From: Paraglaciecola mesophila
GTDB lineage: Bacteria; Pseudomonadota; Gammaproteobacteria; Enterobacterales; Alteromonadaceae
DNA: 64,000 bases
Reading direction: 5' to 3'
NCBI RefSeq assembly: GCF_009906955.1
Contig: NZ_CP047656.1
Location: 3,657,001 to 3,721,000 of the forward strand
Position 1 is the first letter of the stretch, and each line of letters begins with the position of its first letter. The translations under genes were made by a program, and so were the position numbers. Shown here piece after piece: positions 56,842 through 64,000 of this stretch. The notes below the pieces were generated by a model. It saw only the letters and a list, made by a program, of their open reading frames with translations, was not told the origin of the DNA and did no database searches.

Positions 56842-57474
56842 ATGGCTGTAGCCACAAATAAACGTTCTATCATGACGTTGTTCTCAGACACCATTGATAT
56901 TTATAGTCATCAGGTACGTATCGTACTTGCTGAGAAAGGTGTGGGAGTTGAAATCAGCTATATTGAGAAGAACAACCTGTCTGAAGATTTAATTGATTTG
57001 AATCCATATGGCACAGTTCCCACCTTGGTAGATAGAGAGCTAGTGCTTTATAATTCTCATATCATCATGGAATATTTGGATGAACGTTTTCCTCACCCTC
57101 CATTGATGCCAGTATACCCTGTATCTCGTGGACAAAGTCGTTTGACTATGCATCGTATTCAGAATGATTGGTACGTACTAGCAGAGCAAATTCTAGCGGG
57201 TAAAGGCGATGTAGCAACTGCGCGTAATGAGTTACGTGAAGCCTTGTTAAGCTTAGCGCCATTGTTTGCCGAAACCCCTTTCTTTATGAGTGAAGAGTTC
57301 AGTTTGGTTGATTGCTACCTAGCACCGCTATTGTGGCGTTTACCTTCGCTTGGTATCGAATTGACTGGAAATGGCGCGAAAGATGTACGTACTTACATGA
57401 ATCGTATTTTTGAAAGAAGTTCGTTCAAAGCCTCTTTGACCGACCAAGAACGCGAAATTCATAACCCTCTTTAG
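56842..57474 (+). CDS. sspA: Stringent starvation protein A
   Basis: Glutathione-S-transferase-fold protein that binds RNA polymerase and alters promoter use in stationary phase and acid stress. 210 residues from ATG 56842, which has AGGAGGAAG upstream; the longer frame adds 22 unlikely residues. Landmarks: MTLFSDTIDIYSHQVRIVLAE, NPYGTVPTLVDRELVLYNSHIIMEYLDERFPHPPLMP-type thioredoxin-like region (about 50-88), and a helical C-terminal domain. It lies 15 bases before sspB. Confidence 0.95.
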   Translation: MAVATNKRSIMTLFSDTIDIYSHQVRIVLAEKGVGVEISYIEKNNLSEDLIDLNPYGTVPTLVDRELVLYNSHIIMEYLDERFPHPPLMPVYPVSRGQSRLTMHRIQNDWYVLAEQILAGKGDVATARNELREALLSLAPLFAETPFFMSEEFSLVDCYLAPLLWRLPSLGIELTGNGAKDVRTYMNRIFERSSFKASLTDQEREIHNPL

Positions 57475-57488
57475 TGGGAAGTGACATT

Positions 57489-57920
57489 ATGACATCAAAT
57501 CAACCTTATTTACTCCGCGCATTCTATGAATGGATCGTGGATAACAATTTGACGCCCTACATTGTGGTTGATGCGCATGTATCAGGTACCTTGGTGCCCC
57601 AAGAACATGTACGCGATGGTCAGATAGTGCTTAACGTGTCTCCTGCATCCTGTGGCAAGTTATTGCTGGGAAATGAGGAAATAACCTTTGACGCTCGTTT
57701 TGGCGGTGTACCACGCAGTATTGTTGTGCCTTGTAAGGCCGTCTTGGCCATATATGCTAAAGAAAATGGTGCGGGTACAGTGTTTACACCGGAAGATGAT
57801 TTTGAGGATGATGGTAGTGATTTAATGCCGACCCCAGTTCAATCCTCGGATACACCTGATCCCAAGCCGACACCGAGTAAAGGTAAAAAAGGCAAGCCCA
57901 ATCTAACGATTGTTAAGTAA
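57489..57920 (+). CDS. sspB: ClpXP protease specificity-enhancing factor SspB
   Basis: Adaptor that tethers ssrA-tagged and other substrates to ClpXP. 143 residues from ATG 57489. The substrate-binding domain (RAFYEWIVDNNLTPYIVVDA, HVRDGQIVLNVSP) is followed by an acidic flexible linker and the C-terminal ClpX-binding motif GKPNLTIVK. It forms an operon with sspA and ends in a strong terminator. Confidence 0.95.
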   Translation: MTSNQPYLLRAFYEWIVDNNLTPYIVVDAHVSGTLVPQEHVRDGQIVLNVSPASCGKLLLGNEEITFDARFGGVPRSIVVPCKAVLAIYAKENGAGTVFTPEDDFEDDGSDLMPTPVQSSDTPDPKPTPSKGKKGKPNLTIVK

Positions 57921-57940
57921 GTTAGCCGAGACGAAAGCTA

Positions 57941-57965
57941 AAAAGGTGCCAAATGGCACCTTTTT
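57941..57965. terminator. Intrinsic terminator between sspB and dolP
   Basis: AAAGGTGCC and GGCACCTTT pair around an AAAT loop with T-runs on both sides. It serves sspB and probably also the convergent dolP group. Confidence 0.92.
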
Positions 57966-57975
57966 AATGTTCGGA

Positions 57976-58554
57976 TTATAAATACTCAAATGCTTTTATG
58001 ACTTGTTTTACGCCGTCAATATTACGCGCTATTGTCGCCGCGATTTCTGCTTCCTTAGTGCTCACTAAGCCCATCAAAAAGACTTCTGAATTTTCTACCG
58101 CAACGTGAATATGAAAACCATCAATACGTTTATCGGCCACTAAGTTCGCTTTAATTTTTGATGTTAACCACACGTCGTGAGTTGTCGTACTTGCTGATAC
58201 CGGAGAGCCCAAACGAATTTGGTTGTGTAGTTTTTCAATGTTTTTGACTGATGTAGCAGCGACTTGTGCTTGATTAATTAGCGTTTCACTAGGCGCTTGA
58301 CCGACTAACAGTACAGAGCCATTAAACACATGAACGTGGATATTGGCTTGCTCGTCAATCGCTTTATTATCAGATAAGGCAATAGATATGCGGCTAGATA
58401 CGGTCTTATCGTCTAGTTGGGTCCCCAAAGAGCGACGATCGTGAGCGGCCGAAGCTGCCCCTACACCAGCGCCTACCACTAAGGCTGCACAGCCTTGTAA
58501 AAGAGTAAGCGCTAACAAGGCGCCGATGAGTAATTTAGCTTGGTAATTTAACAC
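57976..58554 (-). CDS. dolP: BON-domain outer-membrane lipoprotein DolP (YraP)
   Basis: 192-residue lipoprotein (lipobox LLQGC, Cys22) with two BON domains (about 45-115 and 118-190). DolP binds anionic phospholipids, goes to the division site and supports outer-membrane integrity. VSSRISIALSDNKAIDEQAN, VHVFNGSVLLVGQAPSE and VWLTSKIKANLVADKRIDGF are the BON signatures. It is last in the lpoA-yraN-diaA-dolP group, 4 bases after the diaA stop. Confidence 0.94.
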   Translation of the reverse strand: MLNYQAKLLIGALLALTLLQGCAALVVGAGVGAASAAHDRRSLGTQLDDKTVSSRISIALSDNKAIDEQANIHVHVFNGSVLLVGQAPSETLINQAQVAATSVKNIEKLHNQIRLGSPVSASTTTHDVWLTSKIKANLVADKRIDGFHIHVAVENSEVFLMGLVSTKEAEIAATIARNIDGVKQVIKAFEYL

Positions 58555-58558
58555 GTCA

Positions 58559-59574
<1,016 letters not shown>

Positions 59575-61679
59575 CCTTCGCCCAGGGTAAGACGCGATGA
59601 ATTTCGCCGTCAGCGCTAATACTTAAATCACCACTTAGTCCTTGAACAGATGCAATGGGTAAAAGTTTTAAGTGGCGTAACTTAGGCACTAGATTGTAGG
59701 CGTCATAGCCTAAAGCGAATAAGCGTAATAGGTTATCCTGGCTTTGTGGCCATAATGCTCGTACGTCTTTCGCCAGCGTTGACCAAGGGTTATTTGGCAT
59801 CATCCAAGGCATATCAATAAATGTAAGGTTACGTAAATCTCGTATACTGTTTTTAGTCAGCTCAAGGGTGTAGCTTCTTGACGAAGCAAAAACAGAGATT
59901 TCACGGGCCGCAAAAGGGCTCAAGCTTGACTCAATAATCGGATTAAGTAGTTCAGTTTGTTCAGGGTTCGCAAATAGAATAATTGCATCCACATCTCGCC
60001 GGTTTCGCTCCACTGCATACACTTCGGTAGTGGTAAGTAACTCAATCTGTCTCACTCTTTGGCGGCTTTGCGCGACGTCCAACAATTCAGATACGAGCTT
60101 GCGCATGTTTTTGCTGTCGGTGAAGGTGCCTGTGGCAGGCGCAACGTAGTCTTGCTGTTGCCCGTTGTGTTGCCATTGCTCAACAAACGCGTCCGACATA
60201 CGTTGAGTGGTGCTGGTGTCAGCTGCTAAGACGATTGGATGACGAAAGCCTAACGTATGGATATGTTTTGCTAATTGAATCGCTTCATCTTCTGGAGCAA
60301 GAGAAAAGTAAAAAACCTCAGGTGCGCTGTTTTGTGACAGGTCATTGCTGAGGATTGGGTCTGGCTGTGATGGTGGCTGTGCAGACAATATATCGCTGCT
60401 TGTCGTGTTTTCAGCCGAATCCGCTGGGCTTTCATCTAAGTCCGCTAGGCTTGAATCAGGCAAATTGCTGACTATTGAGTCAATGCGGTTTAACGCTAAA
60501 ACAGACTTATCTTTTGGAAGTAAAGTAATGAGCTTAGCTATTTTTTCTTTTAATAAAGGGCCTATAATCACATCAAAATCAGCCACTAGCTCTTTTAACT
60601 CTTCAGGTGTTTTTAAGGCAGAGTCGAAAAACTGTAACTCTGGACTGGTAAGTGGGGCTTCGTTTCCTAACCCGCTAGGCGCATTTAACTGTGCTAAATA
60701 AGCGGCTACGACGCCATCCTTAATCGCATTGCCCTGACTTGCTAGACGTCCAGTAAGTGGAAGTAATACCGCTAAGCGTTTGGGGGAAATCGCTTTTCGC
60801 GTCATAGCGCTTAGTAATGTATCAGGCAATATGGCCGCCAACGGATGAGAGTTATGCTTGGCTTGCCACTGGCTTACCTGAGAGTTGAGTTTTTCAGGAA
60901 GGGTCCCTTGCTGCTGAACAATCGTCTTGAGTTCGATCCATGATTTTAGTCTAGGCTCATTGATTACAGCCTGCTTTTCTTGTTTACTCGTTAGGTTACC
61001 TATAGCGTGCCACAAGCGTAAGCTATGCTCTTGGTCTAGATTACCTGCAGCTATCAAGTTTTCACTTGCTGCCAGCCAAGCGTGCTGGTGCTCGTCAATA
61101 CGTGCTTGCAACGCACTGATTTGAGCAGGAGGGAGCTGACTTTTGGACAACCTAGTCATTAGTTTCTGCGCTTGTGCAACTGCAGGAGTAGGTAACTGCA
61201 TATAACATTGTGCAAGTAACAACTGGGCTTGAGGCTGATGATCTGGATGGATAAGCTCTGGTGTTAAAATATTAAGTAGCTTGATACTGGCATTGCAGTT
61301 TTTTTCTTGTTGGAGCGTAGCCGCAGCCTGTAACAATAAGCTGTTACGTTGGGTTATGTCCCCGCTGGCCTCATAATGACGTTGCGCTTGGTTTAGGTAA
61401 TATTGACTGTTAAGCTCTTGGTTAGGCTGCACTACCTTAGTATCTGGGCGTTTTACCGTGTGTTTTTTGTTTGGCGTATCCGCGCACGAGGCCATAAAAA
61501 CGACTAGGCTAACAACCACTACCGACCTGATTAATTTCATTAAAAGTGCACTCATCTAACATCTTGATAATTCGCCCGTTAGTTTATACCAACGCTGACA
61601 AATATCTACCTGCTGAGAACGTAGGGAAACGGGAAGTTACAAGGTAAAATAGCGATAACATTGTTAAAAGGCTTACATA

Positions 61680-62519
61680 GTGGCAGATTTCGGAAGTTTG
61701 TTTATTGTTCCAACGCCGATTGGAAATTTAGAAGATATTACCCTACGGGCAATTCGAACTTTAAAAGAAGTGGATTTGATTGCCGCTGAAGACACGCGTC
61801 ATAGCCAAAAGCTCTTGCAGCATTTTGCTATTTCAACGCGCTTAATTTCTTTGCATGACCACAATGAAAGCCAGCGGGCAACGCAGCTCATTGAAAAGCT
61901 GCAGCAAGGGACGAATATCGCACTAATTTCAGATGCGGGAACCCCGCTAATAAGTGATCCTGGGTACGGATTAGTGAATCAGTGTCGAGCGAATAACGTA
62001 GAGGTTATTCCATTGCCAGGCCCATGTGCCGCCATAACCGCCTTAAGCGGGGCGGGGCTGGCAACTGATAGATTTCGCTTTGAAGGCTTTTTGCCCGCAA
62101 AACAACAAGCCAAGGCTCAAGTACTTGAGTCTATCGAACGTGAAACAGCAACTAGCGTATTTTATGAGTCTCCACGAAGAGTCGCCGATACCTTGCAAGC
62201 TATCGTTGATGTACTAGGCTGTGAACGCCGGGTTGTGTTAGCCAAGGAGTTGAGTAAGGCGTTTGAGACTTTTTACTCAGGCAGCGCAGGTGAGGCACTT
62301 CAATGGCTCCATGCAGATTCGAATCATCAGCGCGGAGAGTTCGTGTTAATGGTTGCTGGACATAAAATGGATGTTAATGATATTCCAGAAGAGGCATTGA
62401 AGTTGCTTAAACTCTTGATGGCCGAACTGCCTCCTAAGAAAGCCGCTGCAGTTGTTGCTCAGCAATATGGCCTGAAAAAGAATACGCTATATCAAATGGG
62501 TCTAGCGTTTGATCAGTAA
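61680..62519 (+). CDS. rsmI: 16S rRNA 2'-O-methyltransferase RsmI
   Basis: Methylates the ribose of C1402 in 16S rRNA. 279-residue tetrapyrrole-methylase fold: FIVPTPIGNLEDITLRAI, LIAAEDTRHSQKLLQHF, GTNIALISDAGTPLISDPG (SAM site) and FEGFLPAKQQAKAQVL. The C-terminal HTH-like end (LPPKKAAAVVAQQYGLKKN) is as in the family. The start is GTG 61680. Its position divergent from lpoA is conserved in gammaproteobacteria. Confidence 0.96.
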   Translation: MADFGSLFIVPTPIGNLEDITLRAIRTLKEVDLIAAEDTRHSQKLLQHFAISTRLISLHDHNESQRATQLIEKLQQGTNIALISDAGTPLISDPGYGLVNQCRANNVEVIPLPGPCAAITALSGAGLATDRFRFEGFLPAKQQAKAQVLESIERETATSVFYESPRRVADTLQAIVDVLGCERRVVLAKELSKAFETFYSGSAGEALQWLHADSNHQRGEFVLMVAGHKMDVNDIPEEALKLLKLLMAELPPKKAAAVVAQQYGLKKNTLYQMGLAFDQ

Positions 62520-62591
62520 CCCCCTGTTCATAGAAACGAATTTAAACAGATAGTGTGACGAAGATCGTTGCCGCAATTGGAGTTTATTTTA

Positions 62592-63089
62592 GTGCGTAGT
62601 AGCGTGAATTCGCCTATTATCCTCGACATTGAGGCCAGTGGGTTTGGAGCTAACAGCTATCCCATCGAGGTGGGTGTCGCGATGGACAATGATACGCGTT
62701 TTTGTCGTCTTATTCGCCCGCAGACTGATTGGCAACATTGGAGCGAAGAAGCACAAGGTCTGCATGGGATCAGTCGCAGTATGTTGCTTGAAAAAGGTGC
62801 ACCGGTGCAACAAGTGTGTATTGAACTCAATCAACTTTTATATGGGAGAACAGCATATTCCGACGGCTGGGTGGTCGACAGCCCATGGTTATCACGCCTA
62901 TATGAAAGTGCAGGCATGCGCATGGCTTTTGAGTTGAGCCAGTTAGACCTAATTTTGAATGAACGACAGATGGATAACTGGCACGAAACAAAATCGCGTA
63001 TTTTGTCTCAAACCAAAGCGAAACGTCATCGCGCAAGTCATGATGCAGCGATTATTTTACAAACTTATCTAGCGACACGAAACTTATAA
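62592..63089 (+). CDS. DEDDh-type 3'-5' exonuclease-like protein
   Basis: 165-173 residues of a DnaQ/RNase T-like fold. ExoI has PIILDIEASGFGANSYPIEVG with Asp and Glu ligands. ExoII is degenerate but an Asp lies in DGWVVDSPWLSRL. ExoIII has the His-Asp pair in HRASHDAAIILQTYL. GTG 62592 with GGAG upstream is favoured; TTG 62568 would add eight residues. Substrate (DNA or RNA) is not evident. A small hairpin follows it at 63096-63112. Confidence 0.8.
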   Translation: MRSSVNSPIILDIEASGFGANSYPIEVGVAMDNDTRFCRLIRPQTDWQHWSEEAQGLHGISRSMLLEKGAPVQQVCIELNQLLYGRTAYSDGWVVDSPWLSRLYESAGMRMAFELSQLDLILNERQMDNWHETKSRILSQTKAKRHRASHDAAIILQTYLATRNL

Positions 63090-63169
63090 ACTTACATGCC
63101 AATGATTGGCATCTCTCTTAGTACTTAACCCCATGGCCGCTGAGCCACTTCATTAGGATTTTATACTCG

Positions 63170-63823
63170 ATGCAAACACACGATGCAGGCTGCTTAGACG
63201 AGCAGGTGATCGCGCATATCTGTGAACAACTCACGATCACTGGTTATTGTGTCGTTCAAGATTTTTTACCTCAATTAGTGATAAATGCCCTATACCTTGA
63301 GGCATGCAGTGACCAGCGTCTCAATTTCAAACAAGCGGCTATTGGGAGAGAGCAACTTCAACAAGTGAATACCAATGTACGTAGTGACAGCATTGCATGG
63401 ATAACCGGTCAAAGTGAATCTCAAGGCTTGTTTTTGAAACTTATGGAAAATTTGCGCATAGAAATTAATCGTCGATTATTTCTCGGCCTATTCGATTACG
63501 AAAGTCATTATGCGCATTATGGCCCCGGGGATTTTTACAAACGTCACGTGGATGCCTTTAAAGGAAGCAGCAATCGCTTACTCAGTAGTGTTGTTTATTT
63601 AAATGCGGATTGGACCGAAGCTGATCAAGGTGAGTTACTCATGTTTCATGATGAAGAAGTATCACCATTTTTGATAGTAGAGCCTATTTTCAACCAATGT
63701 GTCATTTTTTTGAGTGAACAATTTCCCCATGAAGTCCGCGCGGCTAAACGGGATCGCTACAGTATCGCTGGTTGGTTTCGAACGAATAACAGTATTGGTG
63801 GGCAAATCGATCCCCCGCGTTAG
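63170..63823 (+). CDS. 2-oxoglutarate/Fe(II)-dependent oxygenase, prolyl-4-hydroxylase-like
   Basis: 217 residues with the double-stranded beta-helix core. Iron ligands are His and Asp in DFYKRHVDAFKGSSNR and the distal His in QFPHEVRAAKRDRYSIAGWFRTN, with Arg in the 2-oxoglutarate position of that motif. HYGPGDFYKRHVD is typical of SM-20/prolyl-hydroxylase-like bacterial proteins. The substrate could be a ribosomal or translation protein, but that is speculation. ATG 63170 follows TAGGAT. It precedes a secreted-protein gene at the window edge. Confidence 0.87.
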   Translation: MQTHDAGCLDEQVIAHICEQLTITGYCVVQDFLPQLVINALYLEACSDQRLNFKQAAIGREQLQQVNTNVRSDSIAWITGQSESQGLFLKLMENLRIEINRRLFLGLFDYESHYAHYGPGDFYKRHVDAFKGSSNRLLSSVVYLNADWTEADQGELLMFHDEEVSPFLIVEPIFNQCVIFLSEQFPHEVRAAKRDRYSIAGWFRTNNSIGGQIDPPR

Positions 63824-63921
63824 TACCCGCTGTCGACTTATTGATGATTGCGTTAAATCATACAAATAATATAACTTCGGGTGATGTGAACAAAATGTGT
63901 TAATTAGGACAAGAGACTCCA

Positions 63922-64000
63922 TGAAAATGAACATCAACAGTAAAACACTCGTTGCATTCATCAGCGTCGCAATGAGTATTACTGCAAGTGCTACCGCCGC
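63922..64000 (+). CDS. Secreted protein, N-terminal fragment at window edge
   Basis: Only the first 26 codons are in the window: MKMNINSKTLVAFISVAMSI, followed by TASATAA. This is a complete signal peptide with an Ala-x-Ala cleavage site. TTAGGACAAGAG lies upstream. The mature protein is outside the window, so no function can be given. Confidence 0.7.

Noticed and set aside
63096..63112. Palindrome ATGCCAATGATTGGCAT as a terminator
   Set aside because: The stem is short, and only CTCTCTTAG follows, so termination is not supported; it may be a chance palindrome.

Overview
The window is ordinary chromosomal DNA of a marine gammaproteobacterium. Protein sequences and gene order (arcB beside gltB, petABC-sspAB, lpoA-yraN-diaA-dolP, proC-yggT-yggS beside pilTU, relA-mazG) point to the Alteromonadales, most likely an Alteromonas/Paraglaciecola-type organism. 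This is an inference from recognised families, not a database result. No tRNA, rRNA, CRISPR array, prophage or transposase gene is visible. Coding density is high, and TTG or GTG starts are frequent (ECF sigma factor, NUDIX regulator, sugar transporter, xerD, pilT, pdxJ, recJ, recO, rsmI, GH43).

Layout. 1-5.6 kb: the 5' part of gltB (minus) divergent from the anaerobic sensor arcB. 5.8-7.0 kb: rpsF-rpsR-rplI without priB. 7.0-9.9 kb: a MOSC protein, then an ECF sigma factor, a putative anti-sigma membrane protein and a repeat-rich secreted DUF4097 protein. 9.9-14.1 kb: a large TonB-dependent receptor and ispB. 14.3-18.6 kb: rplU-rpmA, obgE, folA, a small membrane protein, a 265-bp MITE-like palindromic element, tpx and a cold-shock gene. 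19.0-21.8 kb: a phospholipase D/VTT fusion followed by an endonuclease/exonuclease/phosphatase-family protein.

22.0-33.0 kb is a xylose/xylo-oligosaccharide island: a GH3 glycosidase, a NUDIX-type regulator whose Nudix box has lost its catalytic glutamates, a GH43 lipoprotein, a sugar/H+ symporter, xylA, xylB and a divergent AraC-type xylR. Together these would cleave oligosaccharides outside the cytoplasm, import the pentose and convert it to xylulose 5-phosphate. 33.1-37.1 kb holds a TorS-like hybrid histidine kinase with an orphan solute-binding protein just upstream, but no ABC permease, ATPase or response regulator. This two-gene sensory module is the best candidate for an uncharacterised system here.

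37.2-64.0 kb is mostly housekeeping: DUF4426-yggT-proC-yggS, pilT-pilU, a DUF2007-like protein, xerD, dsbC, recJ, recO-pdxJ-acpS, relA-mazG, a CBS protein, rplM-rpsI, the cytochrome bc1 complex petABC, sspAB, the dolP-diaA-yraN-lpoA cluster, rsmI, an exonuclease-like protein and a 2OG-Fe(II) oxygenase. The three ribosomal-protein operons share a -10 element followed by a GC-rich TCGCGCC discriminator, which suggests common growth-rate/stringent control. Several start codons were moved downstream of the longest reading frame because of ribosome-binding sites and family alignment from memory.
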